Below are positions 1 through 7,051 of a stretch of DNA of 64,000 bases, one piece after another. The first letter of the stretch is position 1, and every line of letters begins with the position of its first letter. Source of the DNA: Flavobacterium sp. xlx-214 (lineage in GTDB: Bacteria; Bacteroidota; Bacteroidia; Flavobacteriales; Flavobacteriaceae); contig NZ_CP059431.1 of the NCBI RefSeq assembly GCF_013874595.1, positions 930,001 through 994,000 of the forward strand, written 5' to 3'. A program made the position numbers and the translations under genes. Under the pieces are notes generated by a model. The model did no database searches, had not been told where the DNA came from, and saw nothing but the letters and a program-made list of their open reading frames with translations.

Positions 1-1
1 A

Positions 2-46
2 AAAATTAAAACAGCTGATTTAAAAGCAATTGATATATTAAGTTAA
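2..46 (+). CDS. possible C-terminal tail of an upstream gene
   Basis: The first bases of the window can be read as 14 sense codons (ending ADLKAIDILS) followed by TAA at 44-46. Codon choice is compatible with a real gene end, but the stretch is too short and too A+T rich to be sure. If real, it is the 3' end of a plus-strand gene entering from the left, and it marks the left edge of the gene-free region that follows. No function can be assigned. Confidence 0.25.
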   Translation, partial: KIKTADLKAIDILS

Positions 47-579
47 TGTTAACAACTTTTTATAACTTAAAAAACATTCTTTTTTCCAAAAACTTATGCT
101 ACATATTAACAAGCAATATAAAGAAGAAAGAGATTTTTTAATTTTAAAAATTTAATTATTTAATAATATATAGTTGTTAACAACAACTTCTGTTTTCAAA
201 AATAGTTTGGATTTTAAATGATAAATTGATTTTTAGAATTCAATAAATAATCGCTTTAAAAATTTATTTTGAAGGTAAGATATCTTTTAGAATAGAAAAG
301 CTTTTAAATCGCTTCTTTTTAAATGATTCAATTGATTTAACAACTGCTCGTAATTTTAATATTCTGCACCAATGTATTAATTGATTTTAAATATTCAATT
401 CTCAGCGGGTTGTTATTTACAATTTTTGATTGATTTTGCTATAAATATGTTTTGATTGAATTAAATTTGTTTTATATTTTATAATATACTGTAAATCAAT
501 TTATTATAAATTTTATATTCTTTTTAATTATTAGTTTTTACAGAACTCGTACCTTTGTAGGTATTTTTAAAATAATAGT
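47..579. other. A+T-rich gene-free region, candidate origin (oriC) zone
   Basis: About 530 bp without a credible gene and with extreme A+T content. Visible structure: the decamer TGTTAACAAC occurs at 47-56 and 175-184, the second inside GTTGTTAACAACAAC. The octamer ATTGATTT occurs four times on the plus strand, starting at 225, 331, 380 and 429; the last three starts are each 49 bp apart. The right end holds the ybeY promoter. No good match to the DnaA box TTATCCACA was found by eye; TTATTTACA at about 413-421 is the nearest. The case for an origin rests on composition and on the parS sites just downstream next to mnmG (gidA), a common origin neighbour. This is inference. Confidence 0.35.
550..557 (+). 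promoter_or_regulatory. TAnnTTTG promoter box of ybeY
   Basis: TACCTTTG matches the Bacteroidota -7 consensus TAnnTTTG and ends 22 bp before the ybeY ATG. It probably drives ybeY and mnmG. No clear -33 TTG element is seen. Confidence 0.6.
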
Positions 580-999
580 ATGGTAATTTTCAATTATGAG
601 ACCGATTTTGAGTTAGATAATGAATCAAAATTTGAAGAATGGATTGATGCCATTATAGAATCTGAGGATAAGGAAGCCGGAGAAATAAATTATATTTTTT
701 GTGATGATGATTATTTACATAACATCAATTTGCAATATCTAGATCACGATACTTTAACGGATATCATAAGTTTTGATTATTGTATTGGCGACTTAATTTC
801 AGGCGATATTTTTATTTCAATTGAGCGTGTAAAAGATAATGCCAAAGATTTCGATGTATCGTTTCAAAATGAGTTACTTCGTGTAATGGCGCATGGTGTT
901 TTACACTACTGTGGTTTTAAAGATAAGACAGATGCAGACGCTGAATTAATGCGTGCTAAAGAGCAAGAGAAAATGAGTATGTTCCACGTGGAACAATAA
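580..999 (+). CDS. ybeY: YbeY endoribonuclease, rRNA maturation factor
   Basis: YbeY is a metal-dependent endoribonuclease that matures 16S rRNA ends and takes part in ribosome quality control. The 139-residue product has the usual small-family length. The metal-binding stretch HGVLHYCGFKDK lies near residue 106 and gives two of the His ligands. The classical third ligand in the GYDH sequence is replaced by KDK; from memory this variant is usual in Bacteroidota, so I do not read it as inactivation. ATG 580 follows the TACCTTTG promoter. The last codons (MFHVEQ) are written by a 16-bp palindrome that matches parS. mnmG follows 40 bp downstream, probably on the same transcript. Confidence 0.93.
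   Translation: MVIFNYETDFELDNESKFEEWIDAIIESEDKEAGEINYIFCDDDYLHNINLQYLDHDTLTDIISFDYCIGDLISGDIFISIERVKDNAKDFDVSFQNELLRVMAHGVLHYCGFKDKTDADAELMRAKEQEKMSMFHVEQ
980..995. other. parS-like site 1
   Basis: TGTTCCACGTGGAACA is a perfect 16-bp palindrome that differs from the widespread ParB-binding consensus TGTTNCACGTGAAACA at one position. It lies inside the 3' end of ybeY and codes for part of the last residues. Two further copies lie within 2 kb. Confidence 0.75.
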
Positions 1000-1023
1000 T
1001 TATTTTCTTATTTTTTAATTTAA

Positions 1024-1039
1024 TGTTTCACGTGGAACA
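1024..1039. other. parS-like site 2
   Basis: TGTTTCACGTGGAACA, one mismatch from the parS consensus, lies 28 bp after site 1. Its last base touches the A of the mnmG start codon at 1040, so ParB bound here would sit on the mnmG translation start region. Confidence 0.75.
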
Positions 1040-2917
1040 ATGAGTTTATTTCAAGATCAATATGATGTAATTGTAGTAGGTGCTGGTCATGCTGGTTCTG
1101 AAGCTGCCGCTGCCGCTGCAAATATGGGCATGAAAACGTTGTTGGTAACAATGAGTCTTCAGAATATTGCCCAAATGAGTTGTAACCCTGCAATGGGTGG
1201 AATAGCAAAAGGACAAATTGTAAGAGAGATTGACGCTTTAGGTGGATACTCTGGAATTGTTTCTGATAATTCGGCTATTCAATTTAAGATGTTAAACGTT
1301 TCAAAAGGACCTGCAATGTGGTCTCCAAGATGTCAAAGCGATCGTATGCGTTTTGCTGAAACTTGGCGATTGATGTTGGAAGGAACTCCTAATCTTGATT
1401 TTTATCAAGAAATGATTTCTGGAATTTTGATCGAAAATAATAAAGTAATTGGTGTAAAATCAAGTTTAGGAATCGAGATAAAAGCTAAAACGGTTGTATT
1501 AACAAACGGTACTTTTTTAAATGGTTTGATTCATATTGGAGAAAAACAATTTGGAGGAGGTAGAGCAGGTGAAAGTGCTTCGTTTGGTATTACGGAAGAT
1601 TTAGTTAAAGTTGGTTTTGAATCGGGTAGAATGAAAACAGGAACACCTCCACGTGTTGATGGTCGATCGTTAGATTATTCTAAAATGGATGAGCAACCAG
1701 GTGATGTAAATCCTCAAAAGTTTTCTTATTCTGATGTAACAAAACCTTTAACTAAACAGCGTTCGTGTTATATGACGTATACTTCAAATGAAGTACATGA
1801 AGTTTTACGTGAAGGGTTTGATCGTTCGCCTATGTTTAATGGTCGAATTAAAAGTTTAGGACCGCGCTATTGTCCTTCTATCGAAGATAAAATTAATCGT
1901 TTTGCAGATAAAGAACGTCATCAAATTTTTGTTGAGCCAGAAGGTTGGGATACAGTTGAAGTATATGTAAATGGTTTCTCAACATCATTACCGGAAGATG
2001 TTCAATTTAAAGCATTACGTTCTGTTGAAGGTTTTGAAAATGTGAAGTTTTTCCGACCTGGTTATGCTATAGAGTATGATTATTTTCCACCAACACAATT
2101 AAAACATTCATTAGAAACAAAGTTAGTTGAAGGTTTATTTTTTGCTGGACAAATTAATGGAACTACAGGTTACGAAGAAGCAGCTGCGCAAGGATTAATT
2201 GCAGGTATAAATGCTGCGTTAAAAGTACAAGAAAAGGAACCTTTTATTTTAAAAAGAAATGAAGCTTATATTGGTGTTTTAATTGATGATTTAATTACAA
2301 AAGGTACAGAAGAACCTTATAGAATGTTTACATCTCGTGCAGAATATCGTACACTTTTACGTCAGGATAATGCTGATTTTAGATTAACTCCTAAGTCGTT
2401 TGAAATTGGTTTAGCAAAAGAAGATCGATTAAAACGTATGGAATATAAGAAAGACGAATCGGAAAAATTTGTTCAATTCTTTAAAGAAACATCGGTTAAA
2501 ACTAAAGAAGCAAATCCAATTTTAGAAGAAAAAGGAAGTGATTTAATGAAGCAACCTGATAAAATGTTTAAAGTTTTTTCACGTCCTCAAATAGAAGATA
2601 CTGATATTTTACGTTTTGAAAAGGTTCAAAATTATATTGAAGAGCAATGTTTAGATAAAGAAATTATTGATCAAGCTATTATTCAAGTGAAGTATTCTGG
2701 GTATATTGAAAAGGAAAAAAATAACGCTGATAAACTAAATCGTTTAGAAGATGTTCGCATTCCAGAAAACTTTGATTACGATAAAATTAAATCAATGTCG
2801 TATGAAGCGCGAGAAAAATTAAAGAAAATTAAACCAGTTACTATTTCGCAAGCATCTCGAATTAGTGGTGTAGCACCATCGGATATTTCGATTTTATTAA
2901 TACATATGGGCAGATAA
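1040..2917 (+). CDS. mnmG: tRNA uridine-5-carboxymethylaminomethyl synthesis enzyme MnmG (GidA)
   Basis: MnmG is the FAD enzyme that with MnmE installs the carboxymethylaminomethyl group on U34 of several tRNAs. The 625-residue product has the usual length. Visible: the N-terminal dinucleotide fold VVGAGHAGSEAA near residue 12, the GIAKGQIVREIDALGG stretch, the family block GPRYCPSIEDKI near residue 275, and the C-terminal SRISGVAPSDI helix region that contacts MnmE/tRNA in the family. Its ATG abuts a parS-like 16-mer, and another such site and a hairpin terminator follow the stop. In many bacteria mnmG (gidA) is beside oriC, in keeping with the parS sites here. Confidence 0.97.
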   Translation: MSLFQDQYDVIVVGAGHAGSEAAAAAANMGMKTLLVTMSLQNIAQMSCNPAMGGIAKGQIVREIDALGGYSGIVSDNSAIQFKMLNVSKGPAMWSPRCQSDRMRFAETWRLMLEGTPNLDFYQEMISGILIENNKVIGVKSSLGIEIKAKTVVLTNGTFLNGLIHIGEKQFGGGRAGESASFGITEDLVKVGFESGRMKTGTPPRVDGRSLDYSKMDEQPGDVNPQKFSYSDVTKPLTKQRSCYMTYTSNEVHEVLREGFDRSPMFNGRIKSLGPRYCPSIEDKINRFADKERHQIFVEPEGWDTVEVYVNGFSTSLPEDVQFKALRSVEGFENVKFFRPGYAIEYDYFPPTQLKHSLETKLVEGLFFAGQINGTTGYEEAAAQGLIAGINAALKVQEKEPFILKRNEAYIGVLIDDLITKGTEEPYRMFTSRAEYRTLLRQDNADFRLTPKSFEIGLAKEDRLKRMEYKKDESEKFVQFFKETSVKTKEANPILEEKGSDLMKQPDKMFKVFSRPQIEDTDILRFEKVQNYIEEQCLDKEIIDQAIIQVKYSGYIEKEKNNADKLNRLEDVRIPENFDYDKIKSMSYEAREKLKKIKPVTISQASRISGVAPSDISILLIHMGR

Positions 2918-2921
2918 AATA

Positions 2922-2937
2922 TGTTCCACGTGAAACA
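2922..2937. other. parS-like site 3
   Basis: TGTTCCACGTGAAACA matches the parS consensus TGTTNCACGTGAAACA exactly. It lies just after the mnmG stop codon and directly before a hairpin terminator. A reading frame that starts at 2921 inside this site is not a real gene start. Confidence 0.85.
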
Positions 2938-2940
2938 AAA

Positions 2941-2963
2941 CTCCTTTGCAAAGGAGTTTTTTG
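2941..2963 (+). terminator. intrinsic terminator after mnmG
   Basis: The palindrome CTCCTTTGCAAAGGAG (2941-2956) is followed by a T run. It ends the ybeY-mnmG transcript and lies upstream of the methyltransferase start at 2981. Confidence 0.75.
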
Positions 2964-2980
2964 TTTTATATATTCGCATT

Positions 2981-3811
2981 ATGAAGCATCAAAATATTAA
3001 AGATTATAGTATTTCAAAAGAAGAATTTGAATTGAAATATAATAATGAATACCAAATGTATGAAACCCATTTTATCAATTGGGATACTTTAGATACCTAT
3101 TATAAAAGTGATGACTATATTTCGCATACCGATGGTAAGCGTAATTTGTTTGAAAAAGTATATCAAATTGTAAAAGATATTACCATTAAACAAAAATGGA
3201 AATTGATAAAAAAGTTTCATGATAAACCTATTGTTGATGTTTTAGATATAGGTTGCGGAACAGGTGATTTTTTAAAGTATGGTATTGAAAAATTATCTTT
3301 AGATGGAGTAGGAGTAGAGCCAAGTGAAAAAGCAAGAACAATTGCACAATCAAAAAAAATAAGTGTAGCGCAAGCTATTGATTCTTTAAATGAAAAGAAA
3401 TATGATGTTATAACCTTGTGGCATGTATTAGAACACGTAAAAGATTTAGATGAATACTTTACGTTCTTTAAAAATCATTTAAAAGAAGATGGACTTTTAG
3501 TTATTGCGGTTCCTAATTTTAAATCGTATGATGCAATCTATTATAAGAATTATTGGGCTGCTTGGGATGTACCTAGACATCTTTGGCATTTCAGTAAAAC
3601 AGCTATAAAAAAGTTAGGTGCAAAGCATGAATTTAATTTAATACATATAGAACCTATGTATTTTGATAGTTTTTATATTTCTATGTTATCAGAAGAATAT
3701 AAGTCAGGTTCTAAAAATCCATTAAAAGCTTTTTATATTGGATGGAAGTCAAATTTTAAGGCAAAACGTTCAAAAGAGTACTCATCACACATTTATATTT
3801 TGAAAAAATAA
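2981..3811 (+). CDS. class I SAM-dependent methyltransferase
   Basis: A 276-residue predicted cytoplasmic methyltransferase of the Methyltransf_11/12/23 type. The SAM-binding motif I VLDIGCGTGDF is near residue 86. It is followed by an acidic residue at the end of strand 2 (GVEPS) and by LWHVLEHVKD, the usual post-II region. The substrate cannot be told from sequence. I place the start at ATG 2981: the frame is open further left, but those codons run through a parS site and the mnmG terminator. It stands alone, with the next gene 214 bp away. The ybeY-mnmG-methyltransferase order recurs in flavobacteria as far as I recall. Confidence 0.85.
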   Translation: MKHQNIKDYSISKEEFELKYNNEYQMYETHFINWDTLDTYYKSDDYISHTDGKRNLFEKVYQIVKDITIKQKWKLIKKFHDKPIVDVLDIGCGTGDFLKYGIEKLSLDGVGVEPSEKARTIAQSKKISVAQAIDSLNEKKYDVITLWHVLEHVKDLDEYFTFFKNHLKEDGLLVIAVPNFKSYDAIYYKNYWAAWDVPRHLWHFSKTAIKKLGAKHEFNLIHIEPMYFDSFYISMLSEEYKSGSKNPLKAFYIGWKSNFKAKRSKEYSSHIYILKK

Positions 3812-3982
3812 TTTTAAAGCATTTGTTTTTTATTATTATCGCTTAAAATGTATAAGTTGTTTAGTATTTTTTAAAAGTGGCTTAAATCGCATATTTTGAA
3901 GTCGTTTTTTATAACGTTTTTTTATAATGATTCTAAAATTGATATAAATTTATTATAGTTTACAGTTTTCCATAATTTTAGA

Positions 3983-3990
3983 TACTTTTG
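3983..3990 (+). promoter_or_regulatory. TAnnTTTG promoter box of the OmpH-like gene
   Basis: TACTTTTG, about 35 bp before ATG 4026, in a 214-bp intergenic gap that otherwise shows only A+T-rich sequence. Confidence 0.5.
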
Positions 3991-4025
3991 TACAGAATTT
4001 AATTTTTTATAAATAAATCATTCCT

Positions 4026-4655
4026 ATGAAAAAAATAATGATGTTAGCTGTTGTAGCATTAAGTTTGGTTGCTTGTGATAAAGGAACAACTAAAACAACA
4101 GAAGCTAATAAATCATCTGCAAATGTTGAAGGCTTTAAAACAGCTTATATTGATACAGAAAAATTGATGAAAGAATACCAAGAATTCAAAGATTTTGAAT
4201 CAAAGTTCAAATCAATGTCTGATCGTATGAAAAATGAATTAGATGGTGATGCTAAGAAATTTCAACGCGATGTTTTAGAATTGCAGCAACAAGCACAATC
4301 TAAAGGAATGGAATGGGCACAAAAACGTCAGGCAGAATTAGAACGTCGTCAACAAACATTAGCTGAAAAAGAGCAAAATTATATGAAGAAATTTCAAGAA
4401 GAAAGTGCTGTAGAACGTGATTCTATGGTTTCTCGTATGAAAGATTTCATCAAAGATTATGGTAAAGAAAAAGGCTACGATTATATTTTTGGTACAGGCG
4501 ATGCTGCATCGGTTTTATATGGTAAAGAAGAGAATGATTTAACAAAAGAAGTTCTTGAGTTATTACATAAAAAATACGAAGAGAAAACAGGAAAAAAAGT
4601 AGATGTTAAGGAAGAAACTAAAAAAGAAGAAACCAAAACCGAAACAAAAAAATAA
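4026..4655 (+). CDS. OmpH/Skp-family lipoprotein
   Basis: A 209-residue periplasmic chaperone-like protein. It has a lipoprotein signal (lipobox around SLVAC, Cys near residue 17), then the OmpH-type start of the mature domain (AYIDTEKLMKEYQEF), a long charged coiled-coil region rich in Q, E and K, and a compact C-terminal part with YDYIFGTGDAASVLYG, typical of the family. Skp/OmpH proteins hold unfolded outer-membrane proteins. Unlike classical Skp, this one appears lipid-anchored, and it ends in a low-complexity Lys/Glu/Thr tail. It has its own promoter and is followed at once by a terminator, so it is monocistronic. Confidence 0.85.
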   Translation: MKKIMMLAVVALSLVACDKGTTKTTEANKSSANVEGFKTAYIDTEKLMKEYQEFKDFESKFKSMSDRMKNELDGDAKKFQRDVLELQQQAQSKGMEWAQKRQAELERRQQTLAEKEQNYMKKFQEESAVERDSMVSRMKDFIKDYGKEKGYDYIFGTGDAASVLYGKEENDLTKEVLELLHKKYEEKTGKKVDVKEETKKEETKTETKK

Positions 4656-4660
4656 CAATT

Positions 4661-4688
4661 AAAACCACCAATTCTGGTGGTTTTTTTA
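4661..4688 (+). terminator. intrinsic terminator after the OmpH-like gene
   Basis: CCACCA-ATTC-TGGTGG hairpin (4665-4680) flanked by A and T runs. It ends 11 bp before the helicase start. Confidence 0.8.
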
Positions 4689-4698
4689 TCTTTATAGC

Positions 4699-6948
4699 AT
4701 GACAACCGAAGCGCAATTAGTTTTACAATACATACAACACACCAACAAAAATGTTTTCTTAACAGGTAAGGCTGGTACGGGTAAAACTACGCTGCTTAAA
4801 AAAATTTTAGAAACTACTTATAAAAACACGGTTGTTGTTGCACCAACGGGTATAGCTGCGTTAAATGCGGGTGGTGTTACCATTCATTCATTCTTTCAAT
4901 TGCCTTTTTCGGGATACATTCCAACGTACGATTTTAAAAATGCTGATAACGGTTTGTATTTTGAAACCAAGCAAACCATTAAGCGACATTTTAAAATGAA
5001 TCAAACCAAGCAAACTTTAATCAAAAATTTAGAGTTGTTGGTTATTGATGAAGTTTCTATGTTGCGTGCCGATGTTTTAGATGCTATGAATGAAATGTTG
5101 CAAGCGGTTCGTAAATCAACAGCTGCTTTTGGTGGTGTACAAGTTTTGTTTATTGGCGATTTATGGCAGTTGCCACCTGTTGTTAGAACTAATGAGTGGG
5201 AGGTTTTAAAGAATTTTTATCAAGGAATGTATTTTTTCAATGCTTGGGTAATGCAGTTGGGTTTACCTGTTTCTATTGAATTAAAAAAGATTTACCGCCA
5301 AGACGATGAACAATTTGTTTCCCTATTAAATAATTTCAGAACCAATACAGTTTCAACTTCTGATTATGAAATTTTAGGAAAAAGAGTCAACGAAAATTTT
5401 GATACAAAAAAAAATAAAGGATATATAACACTTACCACACATAACCGTAAAGCCGATGAAATCAATGAACGCGAATTAGAGCGTTTAAAAGAAAATGAAT
5501 TTGTTTTTTTACCTGAAATCATTGGCGATTTTCCTGAAAAACTATATCCTTTAGAACCAGAATTGGTTCTAAAAAAAGGTGCTCAGGTAATGTTTGTTAA
5601 AAACGATCTTAGTCACGAAAAAAGATATTACAACGGAAAAATAGGTTTTGTTTTTTATGTATCTGCTCACGAAATTGAAGTATTAATTCCAGAAGACAAT
5701 GTAAAAATCACTGTTGAAAAGTACGAATGGCAAAACGTGCGTTATGCTGTTAACGAACAAACCAAAGAAATTGAAGAAGAAGTTTTAGGAACCTTTGTAC
5801 AATATCCCTTAAAATTAGCCTGGGCAATTACGGTTCATAAATCGCAAGGTTTAACTTTTGATAAAGCTGTTTTAGATATTAACGATGTTTTTATGAGCGG
5901 TCAGGCATATGTTGCTTTATCGCGTTTGCGAAGTTTAAATGGTTTGGTTTTATCTAAGCCAGTTGCAATACGACAAATTTTGGCGGATGAAAACATTATT
6001 TCTTTTTCAAACAGAAATAATAATTTGAATAATGAAGATGGTTTGCTGCAAGCCAAATTAGAATATTTATGGGAGCAAATTAGAGAAACTTTTGATTGGA
6101 TTGAAGCCCACGAATCATTTTTTAAATGGATGGAAACTTGGGTGGATGAAAAAAAATCGACGCGAAAAATTTACCGTGCGTGGGTTCAAAAACAAGAACG
6201 ATTGCTGCATCAATTGAAAAATATAGGAATCAAATTTTTAAATGAGTTACATGCTGTTTTTATTGATGAAACGTTTCGCGTAGAACATTTAATCCTTCGT
6301 TTTGAAAAAGCATATGCTTATTTTTATCCAAAACTCGATGAGTTAGCTTTTGATACTTTGTTTGTTTTTGAGCAATCTAAACGAAAAAAAGGTTTTGTGT
6401 TGTTTACCGAACAATTAAGGGTTTTTGAAGATCAACATATTAAAATGATTTTAAAGTTGATTAAAACGTATAAAATGATGCTTTTATTTAAAGCTGGAAA
6501 CGATTTTACAAAAGAGTTATTAGAAACAAAAGATATTACAACCTATCGTTTAAATCATCTTACCAACATAAAAGAGCAATTACGCACGCAAATTTTAGAT
6601 GTTGACGATATGGAAACCGATTTAAAAGAAATTCCAAAAGAAAAGAAAGTATCTACCATTGATAAAACCTTTGATTTATGGCAAAAGCGTAAAACAATTA
6701 CTGAAATTGCAGATGCAAGAAAATTATCAGTGCAGACCATTTATCAACATATTGGAAAATTAATTGCTTCGGCTCAAATTGATATTACGGAAGTGATACC
6801 TCATAAAAAGTTAATTGAATTAACGCAAATTTTTGAAAAAGCAGCTGACAAAACACTAACCGAAATTAAAGCCGAAGCTACGGATACCATCACTTGGGAC
6901 GATTTACGTATTTATAAAACGTATTTAGAAATGAAAGTTAATGATTAA
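4699..6948 (+). CDS. PIF1-type helicase with C-terminal helix-turn-helix domain
   Basis: A 749-residue superfamily 1B DNA helicase. Walker A GKAGTGKT lies at residues 23-30, Walker B LLVIDEVSML near 115, a PIF1-like GDLWQLPPV near 152, and the late helicase motif TVHKSQGLTFDKAVLD with YVALSRLRSLNGL near 375-415. After a helical linker of about 200 residues, the C-terminus (about 650-745) reads as the helix-turn-helix that follows RQC regions in some helicases (HTH_40-like, TITEIADARKLSVQTIYQHI). PIF1 helicases unwind forked or structured DNA; the exact role in Bacteroidota is not established to my knowledge. It starts 11 bp after a terminator and converges on glnS. Confidence 0.85.
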   Translation: MTTEAQLVLQYIQHTNKNVFLTGKAGTGKTTLLKKILETTYKNTVVVAPTGIAALNAGGVTIHSFFQLPFSGYIPTYDFKNADNGLYFETKQTIKRHFKMNQTKQTLIKNLELLVIDEVSMLRADVLDAMNEMLQAVRKSTAAFGGVQVLFIGDLWQLPPVVRTNEWEVLKNFYQGMYFFNAWVMQLGLPVSIELKKIYRQDDEQFVSLLNNFRTNTVSTSDYEILGKRVNENFDTKKNKGYITLTTHNRKADEINERELERLKENEFVFLPEIIGDFPEKLYPLEPELVLKKGAQVMFVKNDLSHEKRYYNGKIGFVFYVSAHEIEVLIPEDNVKITVEKYEWQNVRYAVNEQTKEIEEEVLGTFVQYPLKLAWAITVHKSQGLTFDKAVLDINDVFMSGQAYVALSRLRSLNGLVLSKPVAIRQILADENIISFSNRNNNLNNEDGLLQAKLEYLWEQIRETFDWIEAHESFFKWMETWVDEKKSTRKIYRAWVQKQERLLHQLKNIGIKFLNELHAVFIDETFRVEHLILRFEKAYAYFYPKLDELAFDTLFVFEQSKRKKGFVLFTEQLRVFEDQHIKMILKLIKTYKMMLLFKAGNDFTKELLETKDITTYRLNHLTNIKEQLRTQILDVDDMETDLKEIPKEKKVSTIDKTFDLWQKRKTITEIADARKLSVQTIYQHIGKLIASAQIDITEVIPHKKLIELTQIFEKAADKTLTEIKAEATDTITWDDLRIYKTYLEMKVND

Positions 6949-7014
6949 GAATGGTAAATTCTTAAATACTAGGAAGCTACGGATCTTAATAGTTTAGAGA
7001 TAGTATAAAAAAAC

Positions 7015-7047
7015 AAAAAAATCCTTTCAATTGAAAGGATTTTTTTA
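7015..7047. terminator. bidirectional terminator between helicase gene and glnS
   Basis: Perfect 20-bp palindrome ATCCTTTCAATTGAAAGGAT (7021-7040) with A's on the left and T's on the right, between two convergent genes. Confidence 0.85.
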
Positions 7048-7051
7048 TCAT

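Noticed and set aside
1..579. DnaA boxes (TTATCCACA) in the candidate origin
   Set aside because: By eye only a two-mismatch match (TTATTTACA at about 413-421) was found, which is expected by chance in such A+T-rich sequence.
580..999. YbeY as inactive because the third canonical His ligand is replaced (GFKDK)
   Set aside because: As far as I recall this variant is usual in Bacteroidota YbeY, so it is a lineage feature rather than a defect.
2921..2980. Longer N-terminus of the methyltransferase beginning MFHVKQ
   Set aside because: These codons are a parS-like site plus the hairpin terminator of mnmG. ATG 2981 is the sensible start.
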